Shown: positions 55,930-64,000 of the stretch, one piece after another
How the letters are laid out: each line of letters begins with the position of its first letter
Numbering within the stretch: the stretch's first letter is position 1
DNA from: Brevibacterium antiquum CNRZ 918
GTDB lineage: Bacteria > Actinomycetota > Actinomycetes > Actinomycetales > Brevibacteriaceae
Assembly: GCF_900169145.1 (NCBI RefSeq)
Contig: NZ_FXZD01000003.1
Span: forward strand, 248,001-312,000
Reading direction: 5' to 3'
DNA length: 64,000 nt
Program-made: the position numbers and the translations under genes
Notes under the pieces: model-generated
What the model saw: only the letters and a program-made list of their open reading frames with translations
Databases searched by the model: none
Told to the model about the DNA's origin: nothing

Positions 55930-56745
55930 ATGACCGCTGACGGCACATACCGTCCGGTCGATCTCGAGGGTTTCGACTTCACTGTCACAGGTGGAGTCGG
56001 AACCCTCGTCATTGATCGGCCCGAAAAGCGCAACGCCATCTCCCGTCCGATGTGGCGGGCGCTGCCGGACATCATCGCCGGCATCGATGCCGATGACTCG
56101 ATCGGAGCGTTGGTGATCACCGGCGCGGCCGGGCACTTCTCCGCCGGATCCGACATCGCGGACCTCAACGTTGCCCTGGCCGACTTCTGGGAGCTCAATT
56201 CCACCGCCGAGGCGGCCGTGGCGAATGCCCGCACCACGACCATCGCGGCCATCACAGGAAACTGCGTGGGCGGCGGGACCGAGATAGCAGCCGCCTGCGA
56301 CATCCGCATCGGCGCCCCGGGCTCGATCTTCGGCGTCACCGCAGCAAAGCTCGGACTCGTCTACCCGCCCGGACCGACACGCCGCCTGGCCACCGTTCTC
56401 GGTGACTCCTGGGCCAGGTATCTGCTGGTCACGGCATCGATCGTGAAGTACGAGACGATGCGCGAGCTCGGCTTCTTCCACGAGGTCTCCGAGACTCCGC
56501 TGGCCACGGCACAGACGATGGGGGAGAAGATCGTGGGACTCTCACGGCTGTCCCAGATCGGTTCGAAGGCGGTCCTCGCCGGCGAACTGACAGAGAAGGC
56601 GCACGCCCTTGATACGGCCGCCTTCAACCCACCGCGATGGCTCGATGACGCCTACCGCATGGAGATAGCAGCGGGACAGGAAGCCTTCTTCGCCAAACGC
56701 CCGCCCGAGTTCGGCTTCGCCGCCACGGATTGGTCAGCGCAGTGA
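55930..56745 (+). CDS. enoyl-CoA hydratase/isomerase family protein
   Basis: A 271-residue crotonase-fold protein. The oxyanion-hole segments are GHFSAGSDIADL (about 65-76) and GNCVGGGTEIAAACD (about 115-129), followed by KLGLVYPPGPTRRL. The exact reaction (hydratase, isomerase or decarboxylase) is uncertain: the second catalytic Glu position seems to be replaced near YPPGP. GAAAGG lies before ATG 55930, 26 bases after prpC, so it may be a fourth gene of the prp transcript. Confidence 0.85.
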   Translation: MTADGTYRPVDLEGFDFTVTGGVGTLVIDRPEKRNAISRPMWRALPDIIAGIDADDSIGALVITGAAGHFSAGSDIADLNVALADFWELNSTAEAAVANARTTTIAAITGNCVGGGTEIAAACDIRIGAPGSIFGVTAAKLGLVYPPGPTRRLATVLGDSWARYLLVTASIVKYETMRELGFFHEVSETPLATAQTMGEKIVGLSRLSQIGSKAVLAGELTEKAHALDTAAFNPPRWLDDAYRMEIAAGQEAFFAKRPPEFGFAATDWSAQ

Positions 56746-56809
56746 GCACCGGGTTGGGAATTGCTTCTCAGACCGTCAACTGTCGTCCGGGAAACCTGCG
56801 TACTGTGGT

Positions 56810-56815
56810 TAGACT
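56810..56815 (+). promoter_or_regulatory. ppx -10 hexamer (leaderless layout)
   Basis: TAGACT ends 6 bases before ATG 56822 and no Shine-Dalgarno is present. No convincing -35 is seen. Confidence 0.4.
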
Positions 56816-56821
56816 GATCGA

Positions 56822-57787
56822 ATGCGCCTAGCAGTCCTCGATATCGGGTCCAACAGCGTCCACCTTCTCGTGGTCGACGCTCATGTCGGAGCTCCTCCTC
56901 TGCCTGCCACCTCCCACAAGGAGGTCCTGCGCCTCGCCGAGTACCTCGGTGATGACGGGATGATCGATGCCGCGGGTCAGGAACGACTCCACAACTTCAT
57001 CGCCGAGGCGGTGGAGATCGCCGAAGACCAAGGATCGGAACAGATCCTGGCGTTCGCCACCTCGGCGGTCAGGGACGCACCGAACGGCGTCGAGCTCATC
57101 GACGCCATCAATGCTCAGCTCGGTGTGACGCTGAACGTGATGTCGGGCAAGGACGAAGCGCGGGTGACGTTCCTCGCGGTCAGGCGCTGGTTCGGTTGGT
57201 CGGCGGGGAAGATCCTGCTGCTCGACATCGGCGGCGGCTCCCTCGAAATCGCGGCTGGGCAGGACGAATACCCGGAAGCGGCCGTGTCCGTGCCCCTGGG
57301 CGCGGGACGCACCTATTCCGACTTCCTCCCCGATCCTCTGCCCAGCGCCGAGGACATCCACAGCCTGCAGAAGTATGCCCGGTCCCAGATCGGTCGCATC
57401 GCGGGCAAGATCAACCGAGTGGGCACCACCGACCAGGTGGTGGGTTCATCGAAGACGTTCCGTTCCCTGGCCCGCATCGCCGGTGCCGCTCCGAGCGGGG
57501 ACGGCATCTACGCCCCACGCAAACTCTTCCGCCGCGACCTCGCCGGGATCATCGAGACCCTGGCCTCCCGAACCCCCGAAGAGCGTGCGACGCTGCCCGG
57601 GGTCTCCCAGGCTCGGGCCGGTCAGGTCCTCGCCGGTGCCATCGTCGCCGACGCTGCCTTCGCCATCTTCGACGTCAACGTCATGAGCATCTCCCCATGG
57701 GCACTGCGCGAAGGCATCATCATGCGCAAACTCGACCTGCTCGATTCCGCGGAGACCTCCTCGGCGATGCGGGTGGAACTGGTCTGA
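56822..57787 (+). CDS. Ppx/GppA phosphatase family protein
   Basis: A 321-residue exopolyphosphatase/pppGpp phosphohydrolase homologue with actin-like fold. Phosphate-1 motif LDIGSNSVHLLVVDAH at the N-terminus and phosphate-2 motif LLLDIGGGSLEIAAG near residue 137. It lacks the C-terminal HD-type domain of E. coli Ppx and resembles mycobacterial Rv0496, which acts on short polyphosphate. In M. tuberculosis the nearby genes are a sugar isomerase-like gene and proC; here a glp cassette lies between them. Confidence 0.9.
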   Translation: MRLAVLDIGSNSVHLLVVDAHVGAPPLPATSHKEVLRLAEYLGDDGMIDAAGQERLHNFIAEAVEIAEDQGSEQILAFATSAVRDAPNGVELIDAINAQLGVTLNVMSGKDEARVTFLAVRRWFGWSAGKILLLDIGGGSLEIAAGQDEYPEAAVSVPLGAGRTYSDFLPDPLPSAEDIHSLQKYARSQIGRIAGKINRVGTTDQVVGSSKTFRSLARIAGAAPSGDGIYAPRKLFRRDLAGIIETLASRTPEERATLPGVSQARAGQVLAGAIVADAAFAIFDVNVMSISPWALREGIIMRKLDLLDSAETSSAMRVELV

Positions 57788-57888
57788 GCCCTTTGGCTTC
57801 TGGCCCTTGTCTTTCCCTTCGGCGCATTGCCTGCTAGATTTTCCCTAACTGCCGCGCATCGAACAGATGTTAAGTTCGGGGCGCAATA

Positions 57889-59652
57889 ATGGTGGGAACT
57901 CACACGCTCGAAGAAGGAATTGAACTGTCAATGAGAAATGGCGAGCTGTCCCCATCGTTCCGCGATGAGGCCCTGCACACACTAGAGAACACCACCCCTG
58001 ACAACCCCCTGGACGTCTTCGTCGTGGGTGGAGGGGTCACGGGAGCCGGCTCGGCGTTCGATGCGGCCACTCGCGGACTGAAGGTCGGGGTCGTCGATGC
58101 TCAGGACTGGGCCTCGGGCACCTCGTCGCGGTCCTCGAAGCTCATGCACGGGGGACTGCGCTACCTCGAGATGCTCGACTTCAAACTCGTGGCCGAAGCT
58201 CTGAAGGAGCGCGATCTCCTTCTCCAGCACACGGCTCCGCACCTGGTTGAGCCCGTCGCCTTCGTGTTCCCCTTCGAGCATCGCCTCATCGACCGTGCGT
58301 TCATCGGCTCCGGCGTTCTGCTCTACGACACCATGGCTACTCGGCCCGGCCGAAAACGAGCCGTGCCGATGCACCGGCACCTGAGCAAGAAGGCCCTGAG
58401 CGCTCACTTCCCCGGCCTGGCAGATGACGCTGCCGTCGGTGCCCTCGAATACTACGATGCGAAGGTCGACGACGCCCGCTTCGTCATGACGCTGATCCGT
58501 TCGGCAGTTGGCTACGGCGCAGCCGCAGCCAACCACGTGTCCGTCATCGACTACCTTCACGACGGCGACAGGGTCTCCGGCGTCCGTGCCCGAGATGAGA
58601 TGACCGGCCGCGAGTTCGACATCCACGCCCGCCGCACGATCCTCGCCGGGGGAGTCTGGACCGAGGAGCAGCAGGACCTGGCCCAGGCCGATGCCGGCCT
58701 CAAGGTGCTCGCCTCAAAAGGCGTGCATATCACCGTCGACCAAGACAAGATCAAGGCCGATCCGGACACAGGCATCATCTCGAAGACGGAGAAGTCCGTG
58801 CTCTTCGTCATCCCGTGGGATGGCTACTGGGTCATCGGCACCACCGACACCCCGTGGGACCAGGACGTCGACTCACCGGTGGCGAACTCCGATGACATCG
58901 AGTATCTGCTCAAACATGCGAACGCGATTCTGGCGGAGAAGTTGACCCGCGATGATGTCATCGGCGTCTACTCGGGTCTGCGACCGCTGCTCCAGCCGGT
59001 AGCCAAGGAGGGACAGGCTTCGACGAAGGTCTCACGCGAGCACACGGTGATGGAGGTCGAACCCGGCCTGTCTGCGATCGCCGGTGGAAAGTACACGACC
59101 TATCGGGTGATGGCCGAAGACGCTGTCGACTTCGCCCTCGGTCACGATGCGAAGGACCGTCGCTCGCTGACCGAATCGATTCCGCTGCTCGGCGCCCAAG
59201 GCGTTGGTGCCGTGAGACGCGGTCAGGCAGGCATCGCCGAGAAGTACGGGTGGGACGAGGACCGTGTGAAGCGTCTCATCCGTCGCTACGGCACCCTGGT
59301 CGAGGACATCCTCGACCTCGTCGACGAGCATCCCGAACTCGGCCGGCCGCTGCCCGGCGCGCAGCGCTACCTGCGCGTCGAGGCCCACTACGCGGCGACA
59401 TCGGAAGGTGCCGTCCACCTCGGCGATATTCTCGAACGCCGGATGCGGCTCAACTATGAGGTCAAAGATCGAGGCAAGAGCGCCGCCGAGGCGGTCGCCG
59501 CCATCGTCGCACCCATCCTCGGGTGGGACGAGGAGCGGGAAGCGAGCGAAATCGCAGACTTCAACGCCCACGTCGACGCACAGATCGCTGCGGAATCGAC
59601 CCACGACGATGCCTCGGCTGCGGCACTCCTCGCAGAGTCCCAGAAGTCGTAA
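57889..59652 (+). CDS. glpD: glycerol-3-phosphate dehydrogenase/oxidase
   Basis: FAD-dependent membrane-associated enzyme that oxidises sn-glycerol 3-phosphate to dihydroxyacetone phosphate and passes electrons to quinone. The 587-residue protein has the dinucleotide fold VFVVGGGVTGAGSAFDAATR, SSRSSKLMHGGLRYLE and FVIPWDGYWVIGTTDTPWD, plus the C-terminal capping helical domain. The start is uncertain: ATG 57889 lacks a ribosome site, while ATG 57931 has AAGGA 12 bases upstream. First of glpD-glpF-glpK. Confidence 0.95.
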   Translation: MVGTHTLEEGIELSMRNGELSPSFRDEALHTLENTTPDNPLDVFVVGGGVTGAGSAFDAATRGLKVGVVDAQDWASGTSSRSSKLMHGGLRYLEMLDFKLVAEALKERDLLLQHTAPHLVEPVAFVFPFEHRLIDRAFIGSGVLLYDTMATRPGRKRAVPMHRHLSKKALSAHFPGLADDAAVGALEYYDAKVDDARFVMTLIRSAVGYGAAAANHVSVIDYLHDGDRVSGVRARDEMTGREFDIHARRTILAGGVWTEEQQDLAQADAGLKVLASKGVHITVDQDKIKADPDTGIISKTEKSVLFVIPWDGYWVIGTTDTPWDQDVDSPVANSDDIEYLLKHANAILAEKLTRDDVIGVYSGLRPLLQPVAKEGQASTKVSREHTVMEVEPGLSAIAGGKYTTYRVMAEDAVDFALGHDAKDRRSLTESIPLLGAQGVGAVRRGQAGIAEKYGWDEDRVKRLIRRYGTLVEDILDLVDEHPELGRPLPGAQRYLRVEAHYAATSEGAVHLGDILERRMRLNYEVKDRGKSAAEAVAAIVAPILGWDEEREASEIADFNAHVDAQIAAESTHDDASAAALLAESQKS

Positions 59653-59694
59653 TACCTGCAAAAAGGACAGACAAACAATAGGAGTTTGTGAGAT

Positions 59695-60417
59695 ATGGGT
59701 ACTATTTTCCTCTATGAGATCGCCGGCACGGCGATGCTCATGCTGCTGGGCGTCGGCGTCGTCGCCAATGTGGTTCTGGGTAAGACGAAGGGCAACGGGG
59801 GAGGCTGGCTCCTCATCTCGTTCGGCTGGGGTCTGGCAGTCTTCGCCGGTGTCTTCGTCGCCTTCAAGACCGGAGCGCACCTCAACCCGGCAGTGACCTT
59901 CGGCATCCTCGCCAGCGGGGCCGAAGAGTACGCGCCCGGCATCGCCGTGAACTTCGGCAACACCATCGCCTACCTCGCGGCCGAGATGATCGGTGCGATG
60001 ATCGGTGCGGTTCTCGCCTGGGCCGTGTACAAGAAGCACTACGACGAAGAGAAGGAAGCCGGTAATATTCTCGCCACCTTCTCGACCGGACCCGAGATCC
60101 GCAGCTACGGCTGGAACTTCCTCACCGAGGTCATCGCCACGTTCGTCCTCGTGTTCGTCATCCTCCTCTTCGGAGGAACCCCGCACGGGCTCGGACCTTT
60201 GGCGGTCGGCCTTCTCGTCCTCGTCATCGGTGCATCGCTGGGCGGGCCCACCGGTTACGCGATCAACCCGGCCCGTGACCTCGGACCCCGCATCGTCCAT
60301 GCCCTGCTGCCGATCCGCAACAAGGGCGGATCCGACTGGGCCTATTCGTGGGTGCCGATCGCAGGCCCACTCGTCGGCGGCGTCATCGCCGGGCTGGCCT
60401 CCCAGGCCTTCGGCTGA
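59695..60417 (+). CDS. glpF: MIP/aquaporin family glycerol facilitator
   Basis: Passive glycerol channel. The 240-residue protein has six helices and both half-helix motifs: HLNPAVTF (about 62-68) and AINPARDLGPR (about 190-199), where the Asp-Leu after NPAR is the glycerol-facilitator type. A ribosome site (AGGAG, 59681-59685) precedes ATG 59695. It lies between glpD and glpK, so uptake and metabolism are together. Confidence 0.95.
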   Translation: MGTIFLYEIAGTAMLMLLGVGVVANVVLGKTKGNGGGWLLISFGWGLAVFAGVFVAFKTGAHLNPAVTFGILASGAEEYAPGIAVNFGNTIAYLAAEMIGAMIGAVLAWAVYKKHYDEEKEAGNILATFSTGPEIRSYGWNFLTEVIATFVLVFVILLFGGTPHGLGPLAVGLLVLVIGASLGGPTGYAINPARDLGPRIVHALLPIRNKGGSDWAYSWVPIAGPLVGGVIAGLASQAFG

Positions 60418-60480
60418 GTCCATCAGACCCTCGTCTGAGTCACCAGCAATCCACAGCATCACCTCGACATAGGAGTCAGA

Positions 60481-62013
60481 ATGAGTCAGGAAAAGTTCAT
60501 CCTCGCCATCGACCAGGGCACTACCTCGTCGCGGGCCATCGTCTTCAACCACGACGGGCAGATCGTGTCCTCGGGCCAGCTCGAGCACGAACAGATCTTC
60601 CCCCGCGCCGGCTGGGTCGAACACGACCCGATGGAGATCATCAGGAACACGAATGAGGCGGTCGGTCAGGCCCTGACCCGGGCCGACATCAACCGCCACC
60701 AGCTCGAGGGTGTGGGCATCACGAACCAACGTGAGACCACGGTCATCTGGAACAAGAACACCGGAAAGCCCGTCTACAATGCGATCGTCTGGCAGGACAC
60801 CAGAACTCAGAAGATCTGCGACGAACTCGCCGGAGACGATGGACCCGATAAGTACAAGGAGCGCGTCGGCCTGCCCCTGGCGACCTACTTCGCCGGGCCG
60901 AAGGCCAAATGGATCTTCGACAACGTCGACGGCGTCAAGGAGTCGGCTGAGGCCGGTGAACTGCTCTTCGGCACCATGGATACCTGGGTTCTCTGGAACC
61001 TCACGGGCGGCGTCAACGGCGGCATCCACGTCACCGACGTCACGAACGCCTCACGGACGATGCTCATGAACATCAAGAGCCTCGACTGGAACGAGGAGAT
61101 CGCCGGCGAGATGGGCATTCCCCTCTCGATGCTCCCAGAGATCAGGTCCTGCTCCGAGGTCTACGGCTATGGTGCGAAGAACGGCCTCATCATCGACACC
61201 CCGATCTGCGGCATCGTCGGTGACCAGCAGGCAGCGACCTTCGGCCAGGCCTGCTTCGAGAAGGGTCAGGCCAAGAACACTTACGGCACCGGCAACTTCA
61301 TGCTCATCAACACGGGAACCGAACCGGTGGCCAGCAAGAATGGCCTGCTGACGACCGTGGCCTACAAGATCGGCGACGCTGACGCGGTCTACGCCCTCGA
61401 AGGCTCGGTCGCGGTCACAGGTTCTCTCGTGCAGTGGCTTCGTGACAATTTCGGAATCATCTCCGAGGCCCCCGAGGTCGAGAAGCTGGCGAAGAATGTC
61501 GATGACAACGGCGGCTGCTATATCGTGCCCGCCTTCTCGGGTCTCTTCGCCCCGCACTGGGAGTCGGATGCACGTGGCGTGATGGTGGGACTGACCCGCT
61601 ACGTCAACAAGAACCACATCGCGCGTGCGGCGCTCGAGTCCGTGGCGTTCCAGTCTCGTGAGGTCCTCGATGCGATGAACCTCGACTCGGGCGTCGAACT
61701 CACTGAGCTCAAGGTCGACGGCGGCATGGTTGCCAATGAGACGCTCATGCAGTTCCAGGCCGACCTCCTCGGCGTGCCAGTCATCCGCCCCGAGGTCGTC
61801 GAGACCACGGCGCTGGGTGCGGCCTACGCTGCCGGCATCGCCGTGAAGTTCTGGAACGGTGAGGAAGACGTCAAGGCGAACTGGCGCGAGGACAAGCGTT
61901 GGCTGCCTTCGATGGACGAGGACAAGGTCGCTCGCGCCTACCGTCTGTGGAACAAGGCTGTCGAAAGGTCGAAGAACTGGGTCGACGAGGACGTCGAGGC
62001 CCTCTCCGACTGA
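60481..62013 (+). CDS. glpK: glycerol kinase
   Basis: Traps glycerol as glycerol 3-phosphate. The 510-residue FGGY-family kinase opens with [20 protein letters not shown] and has [47 protein letters not shown] and [27 protein letters not shown] lies before ATG 60481. The last gene of the cassette; a hairpin follows at 62017. Confidence 0.97.
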   Translation: MSQEKFILAIDQGTTSSRAIVFNHDGQIVSSGQLEHEQIFPRAGWVEHDPMEIIRNTNEAVGQALTRADINRHQLEGVGITNQRETTVIWNKNTGKPVYNAIVWQDTRTQKICDELAGDDGPDKYKERVGLPLATYFAGPKAKWIFDNVDGVKESAEAGELLFGTMDTWVLWNLTGGVNGGIHVTDVTNASRTMLMNIKSLDWNEEIAGEMGIPLSMLPEIRSCSEVYGYGAKNGLIIDTPICGIVGDQQAATFGQACFEKGQAKNTYGTGNFMLINTGTEPVASKNGLLTTVAYKIGDADAVYALEGSVAVTGSLVQWLRDNFGIISEAPEVEKLAKNVDDNGGCYIVPAFSGLFAPHWESDARGVMVGLTRYVNKNHIARAALESVAFQSREVLDAMNLDSGVELTELKVDGGMVANETLMQFQADLLGVPVIRPEVVETTALGAAYAAGIAVKFWNGEEDVKANWREDKRWLPSMDEDKVARAYRLWNKAVERSKNWVDEDVEALSD

Positions 62014-62016
62014 TTT

Positions 62017-62046
62017 CCGACCGAGGTCCAACCTCGCCGAGGTCGG
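62017..62046 (+). terminator. bulged hairpin after glpK
   Basis: CCGACC (62017-62022) pairs with GGTCGG (62041-62046), and inside it GAGGT pairs with ACCTC around CCA, with a 5-base bulge. It lies 3 bases past the glpK stop. Confidence 0.5.
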
Positions 62047-62065
62047 CCTCAGTGGGGGGCTTGCC

Positions 62066-62338
62066 TCAGTTGAGGCCGATCGTGAACATGCACTCCGGCG
62101 CCGCCGGGGACACTCCGTCGAAGACGTGAGTGATCTCCGTGCGGCGCCGGAGCGCATCCGGGTGGAGATTGATCGCTGCCAGCTGCCCCAGTCCCGAGGC
62201 GTCGGGGAGTCGGTCGAGAAGGCCGAGGATCTCGTCGGCCATGATGCCGCGATGGGCAGCCTCCCACACGGCGATGTGGACTTCGGCGATGCGGGAGGCA
62301 TCATCGGCTCTGTCCCAGTGGACTCGAAAATCAGCCAT
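62066..62338 (-). pseudogene. truncated GNAT acetyltransferase remnant
   Basis: A 90-residue frame whose first half resembles the start of GNAT acetyltransferases (FRVHWDRADDASRIAEVHIAVWEAAHRGIMADEIL, given here by position about 4-38; key Ala-Glu-Val-His and Ala-His-Arg-Gly-Ile). The acetyl-CoA loop and the rest of the fold are missing. Confidence 0.
62066..62338 (-). pseudogene. truncated GNAT acetyltransferase remnant
   Basis: A 90-residue frame whose N-terminal 40 residues (with DASRIAEVHIAVWEAAHRGI) look like the beginning of GNAT acetyltransferases, where a helix of the form IAxVHxxSWxxAYRG is common. The acetyl-CoA-binding loop and the remaining strands are missing, and the frame stops within 25 bases of the glpK terminator. 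A family member would need about 150-170 residues. It is probably a decayed gene whose 3' part was lost; a true short protein is the less likely alternative. Confidence 0.5.
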
Positions 62339-62412
62339 CGATCCAACTCAGCCACTTCAGGGCTTATGCTTTCTGAGGGAATACGGAAACTTCGAGGACT
62401 AAACTGGGTGAG

Positions 62413-63411
62413 ATGAGCAGGGCGAAACGGTCGAAGTCAGCACGCAAGGTGTACACCGCGAAGAATTCCGCGCGGTCCAATTTCCGACGCCACAGGGAGT
62501 ACTTCGACAGCCACGAGGTCTATGACCAGGAGACCCAGCACAGTTCGGAACACCGGATCCGGGTCGGACTCTCCAGCTCCTCGGTGTCCCCGATGACCGT
62601 GGCCGAGACCTTCTCCCAAGCTGCCAAACACGGCTACGACGGTGTCGAGATCATGGTCACCCACAATGCCGAGACCCGCGACGTCGACCTCATCAACGGC
62701 CTGGCTGCGGAGACGGGACTCGAGGTCATGTCCCTGCACGCGCCGACTCTGCTCTTCCTGCCCCGCGTGCTGCACAAGGACCACTGGGAGAAGCTGCGCA
62801 TCACCGCGAACCTCGCGAAGGCGGTCGGTGCCAAAACTGTGGTCCTGCACCCGCCATTTCGGTGGCAGGGAGAATACGCGCTGGGCTTCGTCGACGGTGT
62901 GCGCCAGGTGTCGCAGGAGACCGGAGTCACCCTGGCCGTGGAGAACATGTATCCCTGGCGTGCAGGCGTGCGCGAGATCCTCGTCTACTATCCCGACTGG
63001 AACCCCCTTGATGAGGACTACGATGCCCTGACCTTCGACTTCTCCCACGCTTCGACGGCTGGAATGAACGCCGTCGAGACCGTGTCGGAGATCTTCGACA
63101 AACTCCGCCACGTCCATCTCACCGACGGCTCCGGATCGCTCAAGGACGAACACCTGATCCCCGGTGCCGGCACCATGCCCGTGGCCGAGACTCTGCAGCT
63201 TCTGGCCAAACACAACTGGTCCGGCGACGTCGTCGTCGAAGTCAACACCCGCTTCGTGACGAAGAAGCCCACCCGGGAGCAGATGCTCGCCGACTCCCTC
63301 GCCTTCGCTCGCACCCATCTCGGGCTTGATACCGAGGACCGTCACCGCAACGCCTCGAGCCATGTGCGGACCAGTGAAACGGGTACGAGCGAGAAACCGT
63401 CGAACAAATGA
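62413..63411 (+). CDS. sugar phosphate isomerase/epimerase family protein
   Basis: A 332-residue TIM-barrel protein (AP endonuclease 2-like/xylose isomerase-like, similar to Rv0498). A basic 50-residue N-terminal extension precedes the barrel, which begins at RIRVGLSSSSV. Strand ends carry GYDGVEIMVTH, VVLHPPFRWQGEYA, LAVENMYPWRAGV, LTFDFSHAS, LRHVHLTDG and DVVVEVN, giving the Glu/His/Asp metal set of the family. Its substrate is unknown. TAAACT (62400-62405) ends 7 bases before ATG 62413 without a ribosome site. The stop overlaps an in-frame ATG for proC. Confidence 0.85.
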   Translation: MSRAKRSKSARKVYTAKNSARSNFRRHREYFDSHEVYDQETQHSSEHRIRVGLSSSSVSPMTVAETFSQAAKHGYDGVEIMVTHNAETRDVDLINGLAAETGLEVMSLHAPTLLFLPRVLHKDHWEKLRITANLAKAVGAKTVVLHPPFRWQGEYALGFVDGVRQVSQETGVTLAVENMYPWRAGVREILVYYPDWNPLDEDYDALTFDFSHASTAGMNAVETVSEIFDKLRHVHLTDGSGSLKDEHLIPGAGTMPVAETLQLLAKHNWSGDVVVEVNTRFVTKKPTREQMLADSLAFARTHLGLDTEDRHRNASSHVRTSETGTSEKPSNK

Positions 63412-64000
63412 ACACGGAACTCACACCAACTGAACCACCACAGAAAGGCAGGTCTGATTTGACCTCCATCGCCTCCATCGGCACCGGAAACATGGGCACG
63501 GCACTGATCAAGGGAATCATGAGCGCCGACGAGAAGCTCGACGTTCGCGCGACGACCAATTCGGCCACCTCGGCGAAGCGACTCGCTGCGGAGCTCCCGA
63601 GTGCGACCAGCACCTCGCTGGAGGACGATGCCGAGGCCAACAGCAAGGCCGCCGCTGGAGCGGACTTCGTCTTCCTCGGCGTCAAGCCGTGGATGATGGC
63701 CGACACAGTGGCCGACCTCGCCCCGAGCCTGAGCGCGAACAGCGTGCTCGTCTCGATGGCTGCCGGTGTCGCCATGGCCGACCTGGCCACACTGGCACCG
63801 AAGAACAAGATCGTGCGGATCATGCCCAATACCCCCAGCTCCATCGGGCACGGTGTGATCGCTCTTGCACCCTCCGCCGAGGTGGACGAGACCACAGTGG
63901 ACACACTGCGGACGCTGCTGTCTGGAGCCGGTCTCGTCGTGGCCCTTGATGAAACCGAGATCCCCGCCATGACCGGGATCTCCGGTTCAGGAGTGGCCTA
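63408..64000 (+). CDS. proC: pyrroline-5-carboxylate reductase (3' truncated by the window)
   Basis: Last step of proline synthesis. Visible are the NAD(P)-binding start IASIGTGNMGTALIKGIM, FVFLGVKPWMM, VSMAAGVAMADL, IVRIMPNTPSSIGHG and the beginning of the catalytic domain, GISGSGVAY. The start is open: ATG 63408 overlaps the preceding stop (ATGA), while TTG 63459 gives the normal family length and has AAAGGCAGG upstream. About 180-197 of the expected 270 residues are inside the window. Confidence 0.93.
   Translation, partial: MNTELTPTEPPQKGRSDLTSIASIGTGNMGTALIKGIMSADEKLDVRATTNSATSAKRLAAELPSATSTSLEDDAEANSKAAAGADFVFLGVKPWMMADTVADLAPSLSANSVLVSMAAGVAMADLATLAPKNKIVRIMPNTPSSIGHGVIALAPSAEVDETTVDTLRTLLSGAGLVVALDETEIPAMTGISGSGVA

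Noticed and set aside
59032-61029. A 665-codon minus-strand frame across glpD, glpF and glpK
   Set aside because: It crosses three well-supported genes antisense and has low-complexity Asp/Glu/Gly/His composition; a shadow frame.

Overview
The window is a piece of chromosome from a high-GC Gram-positive actinobacterium, most likely Brevibacterium or a close relative. This rests on strongly GC-biased third codon positions, GTG/TTG starts, ATGA/GTGA stop-start overlaps, actinobacterial markers (Lsr2, DUF3180, the DUF2342 metalloprotease, Mycobacterium-type Ppx/GppA and ArgA) and gene order. The block ppa-dacB-DUF2342-tilS-hpt-ftsH-folE-folP-folBK-DUF3180-PH-DUF2520-lysS-lsr2-clpC-mutY-radA (about 14.3-39.9 kb) follows the M. 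tuberculosis Rv3628c-Rv3585 order. The genus call is inference; I saw no rRNA, tRNA, IS element, prophage or CRISPR.

Layout. 0-2.2 kb: tail of an unknown gene, a MaoC dehydratase plus CitE-like lyase pair, and peptide deformylase. 2.3-10.6 kb: an unknown protein, msrA, a nitroreductase-fold protein, an MFS exporter, a large RND pump and a CPBP membrane protein. 10.8-13.4 kb: a Tat-exported, LPXTG-anchored PhoX-like phosphatase, followed by two strong hairpins. 13.5-24 kb: a VOC protein, ppa, dacB, DUF2342, tilS, then a divergent CodA-like amidohydrolase/CynX-like transporter pair, hpt and ftsH. 24-30 kb: folate genes (folE, folP, a folB-folK fusion), DUF3180, two PH-domain membrane proteins and a DUF2520 protein. 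30-36 kb: lysS, a small membrane protein, lsr2, a 590-bp gap and clpC. 35.5-41 kb: an ArgA-type acetyltransferase, mutY, a membrane-anchored protein, a VOC protein, radA, map and a small membrane ORF.

41-47.4 kb: an ALDH7-type dehydrogenase and an FAD amine oxidase, which could form a pipecolate/lysine catabolic pair, divergent from a LysR regulator that runs into two overlapping methyltransferases; then an ABM monooxygenase and a DUF4287-like protein. 47.4-50.6 kb: a ykoEDC-type ECF thiamine-precursor transporter under a clear TPP riboswitch, preceded by a two-domain UspA. 51.6-56.7 kb: a NUDIX-like protein, the prpDBC methylcitrate operon and an enoyl-CoA hydratase. 56.8-64 kb: ppx, a glpD-glpF-glpK cassette, a truncated acetyltransferase, a sugar phosphate isomerase-like gene and the start of proC.

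Most of the window is ordinary core chromosome. I did not find a convincing undescribed multi-gene system. The best leads are: a 27-bp-stem intergenic hairpin at 13.3 kb; an upstream terminator that shares one arm with the TPP aptamer; a recurring promoter layout with the -10 hexamer 6-7 bases before the start codon (leaderless transcripts); a small membrane ORF found through such a promoter; three departures from conserved gene order (an amidohydrolase/transporter pair between tilS and hpt, the glp cassette between ppx and the isomerase, and no panC/panD/coaX or disA where they are usual); and an AT-rich small-membrane-protein/lsr2 overlap.
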